NCBI GenBank assembly: GCA_024638905.1
Contig: JAHEJH010000010.1
Location: forward strand, 1 to 19,530
Source: Luminiphilus sp.
Lineage (GTDB): Bacteria > Pseudomonadota > Gammaproteobacteria > Pseudomonadales > Halieaceae
Length of the DNA: 19,530 nucleotides
Reading direction: 5' to 3'
In this document: positions 1 through 5,608 of the stretch, in pieces
Numbering within the stretch: position 1 is the stretch's first letter
Layout of the letters: every line of letters begins with the position of its first letter
Made by a program: the position numbers and the translations under genes
The notes under the pieces: model-generated
Databases searched by the model: none
What the model was told of the DNA's origin: nothing
What the model saw: only the letters and a program-made list of their open reading frames with translations

Positions 1-275
1 TCGCCATTTTGAGCGATGACCGTTTTGCCGCCTTGGGTGGCTCCTTTGACTACATGATGCAGACCGGCTACCTGTTCGGCGGCTGGCAGCTGGCGCGCGG
101 CGCGCTGGTGGCGGCCAATTTGTCCGCTCACGGCGAGCGGGTGGTCTTCTGTGACCGAAAAGTGAATACCGCGCAGTTTTACATGGAGCGCTTGCTGCCT
201 AGGGCGCGCGCCCACGCGGGCGCCATCGACGCGCCGGGTGAGAGCCTGTCTGCGTTCTCCTATGACTGGTTCTGA
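1..275 (+). CDS. Acyl-CoA dehydrogenase, C-terminal end (partial, 5' end outside window)
   Basis: The reading frame is open from the first base (codons start at base 3) to a TGA at 273-275, so this is the last ~90 residues of a longer protein. The visible part has the features of the helical C-terminal extension found in large acyl-CoA dehydrogenases: a G-YLFGGWQLAR segment, then a K-x-x-x-A-x-F-Y-x-E-x-x-LPRA stretch and a short tail ending in DWF. Such enzymes are FAD-dependent and oxidise acyl-CoA to enoyl-CoA in fatty-acid breakdown. The catalytic and FAD-binding domains are not in the window, so substrate class cannot be judged. A TTG at position 9 could be mistaken for a start but lies inside the domain. 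The 3' end overlaps the next gene by 14 bases, which suggests translational coupling. Confidence 0.8.
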   Translation, partial: AILSDDRFAALGGSFDYMMQTGYLFGGWQLARGALVAANLSAHGERVVFCDRKVNTAQFYMERLLPRARAHAGAIDAPGESLSAFSYDWF

Positions 276-762
276 TCTGTTGGTCGCCTTCACAACACCC
301 GATTTATCGGATGTGCATCCTGCGGCCCAGCATCTGGGCTTCCAGTTTCGTGCAGTTGGCGCCCGGGAGCGCTTTGCGGGCCCTGTCTCCACGATCGCTT
401 GCCACGCCGACAACTCCCGAGTAGCTGAAGCAGTCGCGGAGCCGGGTGAAGGTCGGGTGTTGCTGGTGGATGGGCAGGGCGCCCTGCACCGATCGCTGCT
501 CGGTGATCGTCTCGCTCAGCTCGCCTCGGATAATGGTTGGGCAGGGGTCGTTGTGATCGGTGCGATTCGCGATGTCGAGGTCATCGACGGGATCGATATC
601 GGTGTGCAGGCGCTCGGCGTGTGCCCCGTCAAAACGGATAAGCAGGGGGCCGGCGACCGGGATATTCCGCTGCTGTTACGTGAGGTACCGGTAGCACCCG
701 GTGACTGGCTCTACGCGGATCGCAACGGCGTACTGGTGAGCAGCGAGCCCATCCACAGCTAG
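262..762 (+). CDS. rraA: RraA-family protein, likely HMG/CHA-type aldolase or oxaloacetate decarboxylase
   Basis: 166 residues, close to the ~160 usual for the RraA fold. Family signatures are GRVLLVDGQG (64-73), WAGVVVIGAIRD (93-104), IDIGVQALG (111-119), and GDWLYADRNGVLVS (147-160). E. coli RraA binds RNase E and modulates mRNA decay, whereas related proteins are metal-dependent 4-hydroxy-4-methyl-2-oxoglutarate aldolases. The aldolase metal motif D-X20-R-D is complete here (D82, R103, D104). As I recall it, E. coli RraA lacks both Asp residues, so enzymatic activity is plausible and the RNase role is uncertain. The ATG at 262 is preferred over the GTG at 238 because it restores normal family length. 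It lies inside the upstream acyl-CoA dehydrogenase frame (14-base overlap). The gene converges on nadC with only 20 bases between them. Confidence 0.85.
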   Translation: MTGSDLLVAFTTPDLSDVHPAAQHLGFQFRAVGARERFAGPVSTIACHADNSRVAEAVAEPGEGRVLLVDGQGALHRSLLGDRLAQLASDNGWAGVVVIGAIRDVEVIDGIDIGVQALGVCPVKTDKQGAGDRDIPLLLREVPVAPGDWLYADRNGVLVSSEPIHS

Positions 763-778
763 CCCACCCACAGCTAGC
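746..778 (+). repeat. 15-bp imperfect tandem duplication across the rraA stop codon
   Basis: AGCCCATCCACAGCT (746-760) is followed directly by AGCCCACCCACAGCT (761-775), with one mismatch, and then AGC. Because the unit is 15 bases, the second copy stays in the rraA frame and repeats its last codons including TAG, giving a back-up stop at 775-777. The two GCTAGC palindromes (758-763 and 773-778) could also pair as a 6-bp hairpin with a 9-base loop between the convergent rraA and nadC genes. No T-run follows, so it is not a standard terminator. Confidence 0.6.
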
Positions 779-782
779 GGTG

Positions 783-1634
783 TCAGTCGATCCGCATCGA
801 CAGATCCAAAGCCCTGACATGTTTGGTTAGCGCACCGATTGAGATGAAGTCCACGCCGGTTTCTGCGATGGAGACCAGGGTCTCGTCGGTGACGTTGCCC
901 GACGCCTCAAGCTCAGCTCTACCCGCCGCGTGTGCCACAGCGCTTCGGAGCCCCTCCAGCGTAAAGTTATCCAGCATGATGCGATCTGCACCCGCTGTGA
1001 GCGCCTGCTCTAGTTCCGCCTCGTTCTCTACCTCGACTTCTACCGGCTTGCCGGGTGCGACGCTTCTCGCTGCGGCGACGGCCTCGGCAATACCACCGGC
1101 GGCCGAGATGTGGTTCTCTTTGATCAGGAAGGCATCAAACAATCCGATGCGGTGGTTGTAACACCCCCCGCAGGTCACGGCGTATTTCTGTGCCAATCTC
1201 AGCCCAGGCACAGTTTTGCGGGTATCGAGCAGCTTGACCTCGGTGTGTGCCACACGCGCGGCGTAGTGGCTTGCGGTCGTCGCGGTACCCGATAACAACT
1301 GCAAGAAATTGAGTGCCGTGCGTTCTGCGGTCAGGAGTGCCCGTGCGGGTCCGCTCAGGGTGCACAGTGTAGAGCCGGCTGTGAGCACATCGCCATCCTG
1401 CGCAGCCCATTCCACATCACAGCTGGGATCAATCTGCTGAAAGGCTTCTACTGCGAAAGCGGTCCCGCAAAGGGTGCCGCCCTCTCGCGTCACGATGCTG
1501 CCACTGGCTTGCACGTCACCGCCGATAAGCTCCGCCGTGATATCTCCGCTCTCGATATCCTCAGCGAGCGCTTGGGCAATAATTTTGGCAATGTACTCTG
1601 CGGTGATCATGGCTGGCAGTGGTTCCAACGGCAT
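783..1634 (-). CDS. nadC: Nicotinate-nucleotide pyrophosphorylase (carboxylating)
   Basis: 283 residues. NadC converts quinolinate and PRPP to nicotinate mononucleotide, CO2 and PPi in de novo NAD synthesis, in the cytoplasm. Visible signatures in order: AEDIESGDITAELI (24-37) in the N-terminal sandwich domain; ERTALNFLQLLSG (104-116); LLDTRKTVPGLRLAQKYAV (135-153) with the quinolinate-binding basic residues; H161 and K172 in the GG-x-YNHR and KENHI segments; VEVEVEN (198-204); ADRIMLDN (216-223); SGNVT (245-249); ISIGALT (264-270). All expected active-site blocks are present. The start is uncertain. The ATG at 1634 has no clear ribosome site, and an in-frame ATG at 1610 (MITAEY) would still leave an intact domain. 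The gene is divergent from ampD, as in many gammaproteobacteria. Confidence 0.97.
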   Translation of the reverse strand: MPLEPLPAMITAEYIAKIIAQALAEDIESGDITAELIGGDVQASGSIVTREGGTLCGTAFAVEAFQQIDPSCDVEWAAQDGDVLTAGSTLCTLSGPARALLTAERTALNFLQLLSGTATTASHYAARVAHTEVKLLDTRKTVPGLRLAQKYAVTCGGCYNHRIGLFDAFLIKENHISAAGGIAEAVAAARSVAPGKPVEVEVENEAELEQALTAGADRIMLDNFTLEGLRSAVAHAAGRAELEASGNVTDETLVSIAETGVDFISIGALTKHVRALDLSMRID

Positions 1635-1647
1635 CGATTATCTAGAG

Positions 1648-1662
1648 GAGCGCCCTGCGCTC
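1648..1662. promoter_or_regulatory. Perfect inverted repeat in the nadC-ampD divergent gap (candidate operator)
   Basis: GAGCGC (1648-1653), CCT spacer, GCGCTC (1657-1662) form a perfect 6-3-6 dyad in the 58-base space between the nadC and ampD starts. AGA (1644-1646) and TCT (1665-1667) could lengthen the dyad across small offsets. Its central place suggests a repressor or activator site acting on one or both divergent genes. It could equally be an RNA hairpin in a leader. The only promoter-like words nearby are GATAAT on the minus strand (complement of 1637-1642) and TAAGAT (1681-1686) on the plus strand. Neither has a good -35 partner. Confidence 0.35.
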
Positions 1663-1692
1663 GATCTCCCAAGTCTGAGATAAGATTACCCC

Positions 1693-2262
1693 GTGACGAC
1701 TATCACTGACCAATGGAAGATCACCGGGGGCTGGCTCGCAGCTGCCCGTCGTGTGCCGTCTCCTAATTGTAACCCCCGACCCGAGGGGGCAGTGACCGAG
1801 CTGGTCGTCATACACGGTATCTCTCTGCCGCCGGGCCAGTATGGCGGTCCTGAGATTGAAGCGCTGTTTACCAATAAGCTCGATCCTGACGCGCACCCGT
1901 ATTTTGCTGATATCTCCGGCCTCGAGGTGTCAGCCCACTTTCTGGTTCGGCGTACCGGCGAGGTGGTGCAGTTTGTCTCAACTGATGTGCGGGCGTGGCA
2001 CGCGGGTACCTCCTGCTGGCAGGGGCGAGAGCAATGCAATGATTTCAGTATTGGTATCGAGCTTGAGGGCTGTGACGAGGAGGCTTATACCGACTCGCAG
2101 TACGACGCCTTGAATCAGTTATTGGTGGTGCTGACAAAGCAATACCCCGATATCCGGCACGATGCTATCGTTGGCCACAGCGATATTGCGCCCGGTCGTA
2201 AGACCGATCCGGGACCGGCATTTGATTGGTCTCGCGTTGTCGCCAGTCAGTCACAGCAGTAA
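1693..2262 (+). CDS. ampD: 1,6-anhydro-N-acetylmuramyl-L-alanine amidase AmpD
   Basis: 189 residues, the usual AmpD size, with a GTG start. AmpD is a cytoplasmic zinc amidase that cuts the stem peptide from anhydro-muropeptides during cell-wall recycling, which also keeps AmpC beta-lactamase induction low. The amidase_2 fold residues are present: zinc ligands H41 (VIHGISLPPG), H162 (GHSDIAPGRKTDPGPAFDW) and D172, catalytic-type E123 (SIGIELEG) and K170. HAGTSCW (103-109) matches the substrate-cleft loop. There is no signal peptide, which separates it from periplasmic or outer-membrane paralogues. No ampC or ampR lies nearby. TAAGAT at 1681-1686 would place a transcript start almost at the GTG, and I see no ribosome site, so a leaderless transcript is possible. 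Confidence 0.95.
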   Translation: MTTITDQWKITGGWLAAARRVPSPNCNPRPEGAVTELVVIHGISLPPGQYGGPEIEALFTNKLDPDAHPYFADISGLEVSAHFLVRRTGEVVQFVSTDVRAWHAGTSCWQGREQCNDFSIGIELEGCDEEAYTDSQYDALNQLLVVLTKQYPDIRHDAIVGHSDIAPGRKTDPGPAFDWSRVVASQSQQ

Positions 2263-2274
2263 GGAGACGCGGGA

Positions 2275-3087
2275 GTGTCGTACCTCATTTTCATTGTGGC
2301 GGTAGGCCTTTTTGCGCTGTTGGGTGCGGGTGGGCCGCTGCACGGTGATCGCTGGTTTTATGCGCTCAGCCGTCGCGTCGATGCCGTCGAACTCGATCTC
2401 TGGCCCTCATTGGCTTTGCGTGTTGGCGCGCCGCTACTCGCCGGTGCGGTGGTGCTATGGGTTCTGGAGGCGTTTCTGGGTGACCTCGCTGAGGCGCTGG
2501 TAGGAACGGCGCTACTATATTTTTCGCTGGGCAGGGGAGACTACCCCACCGAGTTGCAGCGCTTTCTGGCTCGCGCCCGTGTCGGCGACGAGGAAGGCGC
2601 GGCCATGTTGCTCAGCGAACCCGTTGTTGACGGTGGCCCGGAAGAGGCGCGCGGCCAGCGCGCGCTGCGTGATTTCGCTTACCGCGGTTTCGCGCGATGG
2701 TTTCCGCCTGTGCTGTACTTCTGGTTGCTGGGGCCCTTCGGCGCGGCAGCCTATCGGCTCGTGGCGTTGGCCCATACTGACAGCGACGGTCGCTTTGATG
2801 CGGCCCAGCGTCTATTGGACTGGTTGCCATCGAGGGTCTTGCTGCTCACCTACTGTGTGCTGGGTGACTTCGACCGATCAAAGGGCTTGTTGACCCGGGA
2901 GGCACTCGATACACAGGTGACTGCCGAGACTCTTTTGGCGCAGGGTATCAGCCGCGCGTGGCGCCTTGATGACGAGGAGTTGGATGACTCTCAGGGTGTT
3001 GTGTCCGCGGTAGAGACGGCGCAAAAGGCGATGAACCGAGCGACCGGGGTCTGGGTAGTCGTGGCTTCATTGCTAGCGCTCCTCTAA
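2275..3087 (+). CDS. ampE: Regulatory signalling modulator AmpE, inner-membrane protein
   Basis: 270 residues with a GTG start. A good ribosome site, AAGGAG (2261-2266), overlaps the ampD stop, and the gap to ampD is 12 bases, so the two are co-transcribed. AmpE belongs to the CobD/AmpE membrane family. It is an inner-membrane protein historically tied to beta-lactamase signalling, but its biochemical role is not settled. Hydrophobic segments lie at about 3-20, 47-84 (probably two), 143-166 and 257-270. RGDYPTELQRFLARA (87-101) and the HTDSDGRFDAAQRLLDWLPSR region (167-187) match the family pattern. The last membrane segment ends right at the stop codon. The stop codon interlocks with that of convergent panE. 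Confidence 0.9.
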   Translation: MSYLIFIVAVGLFALLGAGGPLHGDRWFYALSRRVDAVELDLWPSLALRVGAPLLAGAVVLWVLEAFLGDLAEALVGTALLYFSLGRGDYPTELQRFLARARVGDEEGAAMLLSEPVVDGGPEEARGQRALRDFAYRGFARWFPPVLYFWLLGPFGAAAYRLVALAHTDSDGRFDAAQRLLDWLPSRVLLLTYCVLGDFDRSKGLLTREALDTQVTAETLLAQGISRAWRLDDEELDDSQGVVSAVETAQKAMNRATGVWVVVASLLALL

Positions 3088-3986
3088 GCGTCCAACACCT
3101 CCGGCTCTCGTTCTTTTACTGCGTCATACAGCTCACTGAGTATCGGTGTTGCTGGGGGATGGGGGATCAAACTCGACAGTAACCAGCCGACGATTGCATC
3201 AATCTCGGTTCGCCTGCCGCTCTCCATATCCACGCGCATAGATGAGTGATTGGCGGCGGTGCTGTTGCAAACAGCTCGTACTTGCGTCGGTAGCGCCGAG
3301 GCGATTTCCCCGGCGTCGGCACTACAGAGCAGGCTCTGTACCTCCTTGATCACGTCCTCGGTGATTGCCTGCAACGGTGGCTGCATGAGGTTGCCGTTGG
3401 TGACGCCATGGAGTGCAGTCAGCGGATTGATTACCGCATTGAGTGCGACCTTGCCGAGCAGCACTGACCGGATACCGGTCTCCCACTCAAATTCGGGTAC
3501 GCCCTGGCGCCAGGCTGACAGCCATGTCGGTGCCGGGCTCGAGTCCAGCATGCCGAGTTGAGTGCTGCCGTCACCGGAGACAATCAGCTCTCCCTCGCTT
3601 GAGCGACGGCATCCAGACGTAGTGGATCCCACCACCAACTGCGCCTCGCCAATCACGGGCGCAACAGCCTCGGCGAGACCCATTCCGTTGCAGAGCAATA
3701 CCACAACGCTGGTCGCTGAAAGTCGGGGTGCTACCGCTTTGATCGCCGACTCGACAGCCCACGCTTTAGTACAGACCAGCAAGTGCTCAATGGGGTCTTG
3801 GTTAGAGGTTATGGTCTGCTGCGGAAAGTGGAAGCGCTCGCTGATCGTGTGTTTCAGAACCAACTCTCGAGAGGCTTCTTCACAATCCCTGCTCAGCAGA
3901 GTGACGTCCGCGCCACCTGATTGCAGTCGGCAGGCAAAGAGCCCACCGATCGCGCCAACGCCGAGAATGTGCCAGCGAGCGGTCAT
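3084..3986 (-). CDS. panE: 2-dehydropantoate 2-reductase (ketopantoate reductase)
   Basis: 300 residues from the ATG at 3986. PanE uses NADPH to reduce ketopantoate to pantoate for pantothenate/CoA synthesis. In Salmonella the gene is also known as apbA for its effect on thiamin synthesis. The Rossmann motif GVGAIGG is at 9-15. The catalytic lysine is K179 in LLGKVALNAVINPLTAL. The substrate-binding NHSSM (246-250) and E261 in RRTEID are both present, so this looks like a true ketopantoate reductase rather than a divergent relative. The start overlaps the upstream kinase stop as ATGA (3983-3986). An earlier in-frame ATG at 4010 is rejected because it would extend into the kinase frame. It is the last gene of the TPP-riboswitch operon, which is an unusual place for it. 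Its stop overlaps the ampE stop by four bases. Confidence 0.9.
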   Translation of the reverse strand: MTARWHILGVGAIGGLFACRLQSGGADVTLLSRDCEEASRELVLKHTISERFHFPQQTITSNQDPIEHLLVCTKAWAVESAIKAVAPRLSATSVVVLLCNGMGLAEAVAPVIGEAQLVVGSTTSGCRRSSEGELIVSGDGSTQLGMLDSSPAPTWLSAWRQGVPEFEWETGIRSVLLGKVALNAVINPLTALHGVTNGNLMQPPLQAITEDVIKEVQSLLCSADAGEIASALPTQVRAVCNSTAANHSSMRVDMESGRRTEIDAIVGWLLSSLIPHPPATPILSELYDAVKEREPEVLDA

Positions 3987-4801
3987 GGGCTGAGAGTCTG
4001 CTCGACCCAATCGGCAGGCTGTTCTGCGTCAGTGATGGCAAAACAGCTCTGCCACAGGGCCGTCACCAGCGTCGCGATCTGGTTCCCTGCTGCCATCAAG
4101 TCGGCGTCCAATGTGTCGCCAAATACCTGCTGGATCATGGAGTCTCGCTCACCGTCAGGCAGTGCTTCGCAAGCAATGGCGACATCAAAATAACGGCTCC
4201 CCATCGCCGCATACTCCCAGTCGATGGCGACCAGATTATCGCCCCGAGTCATCAGATTATCGAGGGTTAGGTCGTTGTGACAGAGGTAGTAAATATCCCC
4301 CTCCAGTTTCGCCAGTGCCTTTTCAGTGTCGCAGGTTTGTATGGCGGCGCGCCATTGGCCAGCCAGGTGAGCGGGTAACTGCTTCAGATAGTGCTCGATA
4401 TCGGTCGCGAGTGTCAGCTGGTGACTGACGCCAGGCAGCGCATGGATCTGGTGGCAAAGCGTGCTCAGGGCATCGCTGGACACTGGTTGTGTCACGGCGT
4501 CAACGCGCTCACAGATGACGACCTGTTCGTTTTCGTCGGCGAAAACGATGCGAGGTGCCAGTCCGGCCTGTGCGGCTAGGGACCAGACCATCAGTTCCTG
4601 CGAGAAAGCTTCGCCAGTCAGGCGGGTGGATTGATGTCTGAGTCGGCCGATCAGTCGGGGTGTGCTCAGAATTTCGTAAACGCTATGGCCGCTCCCTTGC
4701 GCCATCAGAGACCCCAGACCCGGCGGTTCATCGAGGGGTGATGGCAGTTGCCAGTCTTGCCAGCGGTCCAGGCAGCGCGTTAGGACGTCTGCAGCTGCCA
4801 T
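3983..4801 (-). CDS. thiK: ThiK-like phosphotransferase (probable thiamine kinase, APH/choline kinase fold)
   Basis: 272 residues from the ATG at 4801, which overlaps the pnuC-type gene by 22 bases. The kinase signatures are clear: the catalytic loop CHNDLTLDNLM (174-184; D177 as catalytic base, N182) and AIDWEYAAMGSRYFDVA (192-208; D194 as metal ligand). The N-terminal lobe carries an SGHSVYEI loop (38-45). Length and the IDWEYA block match E. coli ThiK (YcfN, 274 residues), which phosphorylates thiamin to thiamin phosphate. Context supports this: the gene follows a thiamin-type permease under a TPP riboswitch, so its likely job is to trap imported thiamin. Without context it would only be called an aminoglycoside/choline-type phosphotransferase. 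The open frame runs on to 5026, but that part is the wrong frame of the permease gene. Confidence 0.8.
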   Translation of the reverse strand: MAAADVLTRCLDRWQDWQLPSPLDEPPGLGSLMAQGSGHSVYEILSTPRLIGRLRHQSTRLTGEAFSQELMVWSLAAQAGLAPRIVFADENEQVVICERVDAVTQPVSSDALSTLCHQIHALPGVSHQLTLATDIEHYLKQLPAHLAGQWRAAIQTCDTEKALAKLEGDIYYLCHNDLTLDNLMTRGDNLVAIDWEYAAMGSRYFDVAIACEALPDGERDSMIQQVFGDTLDADLMAAGNQIATLVTALWQSCFAITDAEQPADWVEQTLSP

Positions 4802-5343
4802 TGTGCTCGCCAAGCCCGATAGCCCCAGGCTGCCAGCAGGACGTATCCCGCAAACAACGCCGCTGTGAGGGAGAGATCCCGAGACAGATACAAGCCGATC
4901 GACGCGAGATCGATCGCAATCCAGTACAGCCAGTTCTCCAATAACTTGCGCGCCACCATCCACGTGGCAAGCAGCGCAGACACGGTAGTGGCGGCGTCGA
5001 TAAAGGGCGATGCGGCATCGGTCCATCGGTCCATGGCGCTACCAATCAACAGACTCAGGAAAACAAGCGCGCTACATGCCACCGTGTGCTGCTTCAGAGA
5101 CCAGGTGCGGATCGGGGTCCGGGTTTGATTATCTTGCTGCTGCCAGGCAAACCACCCATACACTGCCATGACGATGTAAAACACTTGCAGCGCCGCCTCC
5201 AGATACAACCGAACCTGCCAAAAAATCAGGATATAAAGGGAGGCGCTGGCGATGGCCGCAATCCAGCACAGGCGGCGCTGAAAAATGGCGAGGATGACGT
5301 AGGCCAGTGCCAGAACGACAGCGCAGACCTCCAGAAAGCTCAC
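4780..5343 (-). CDS. pnuT: PnuC-family membrane permease, probable thiamin transporter PnuT
   Basis: 187 residues from a GTG at 5343, preceded by GGAGG (complement of 5350-5354) in the end of the upstream gene. An ATG at 5370 is possible but lacks a ribosome site. The protein is almost wholly hydrophobic with about seven membrane segments. PnuC-family marks are VYGWFAW (about 61-67) and the C-terminal ENWLYWIAIDLASIGLY block (about 137-153). PnuC proteins are SWEET-fold facilitators for vitamins trapped by phosphorylation. PnuC itself moves nicotinamide riboside, and the PnuT branch is assigned to thiamin from its TPP-riboswitch setting. The adjacent kinase gene fits that mechanism. The substrate is inferred from context, not from a diagnostic residue. 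Confidence 0.88.
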   Translation of the reverse strand: MSFLEVCAVVLALAYVILAIFQRRLCWIAAIASASLYILIFWQVRLYLEAALQVFYIVMAVYGWFAWQQQDNQTRTPIRTWSLKQHTVACSALVFLSLLIGSAMDRWTDAASPFIDAATTVSALLATWMVARKLLENWLYWIAIDLASIGLYLSRDLSLTAALFAGYVLLAAWGYRAWRAQWQLQTS

Positions 5344-5344
5344 C

Positions 5345-5608
5345 TCAGCCCTCCGGGCCAATATCCGCAAAGTGCTCCGGAATGAATTTGGCGACTAGCA
5401 CCTGGCGGCCGTATTGAGCGAAGCTTGCGCGCAGAGCCTGCTGGATCGCGCTGAACACCGCATCATCCTCGCCACTGATTTGCGTGCTCATGGAATTGGT
5501 CACGGCGACCACGTCCTGCCCCTTCAGCAGTTCCTCAATGAAGCCTAGCACTGCCGTCTTAAAATCCTCGCGCAGGGGATAAACGCTCAGTTCCGCAGTC
5601 ATTTTCAT
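5345..5608 (-). CDS. YkoF/MTH1187-like thiamin-binding protein
   Basis: 87 residues. The start shares one base with the receptor stop (TAATG at the junction). It matches the small alpha/beta thiamin-binding domain seen in YkoF and MTH1187-type proteins: MTAELSVYPL strand (3-12), FIEELL helix (23-28), NSMSTQISGE turn (38-47, the most recognisable motif), helix to about residue 65, and a final LVAKF strand (71-75). These proteins bind thiamin or its pyrimidine part. There is no signal peptide, so it should act in the cytoplasm, not as a periplasmic receptor. A possible role is holding thiamin between the PnuT-like permease and the kinase. The family is weakly conserved, so the call leans on the motif together with the operon. 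Confidence 0.75.
   Translation of the reverse strand: MKMTAELSVYPLREDFKTAVLGFIEELLKGQDVVAVTNSMSTQISGEDDAVFSAIQQALRASFAQYGRQVLVAKFIPEHFADIGPEG

Noticed and set aside
758..778. Terminator between rraA and nadC
   Set aside because: The GCTAGC stem is only 6 bp with a 9-base loop and no T-run on either strand.
823..1161. Plus-strand 112-codon frame opposite nadC
   Set aside because: Low-complexity Ser/Ala composition, antisense to a well-conserved enzyme, and no ribosome site.
4802..5026. N-terminal extension of the kinase frame
   Set aside because: It lies fully inside the permease gene in another frame, is Arg/Cys-rich and has no kinase similarity. The ATG at 4801 gives normal family length.
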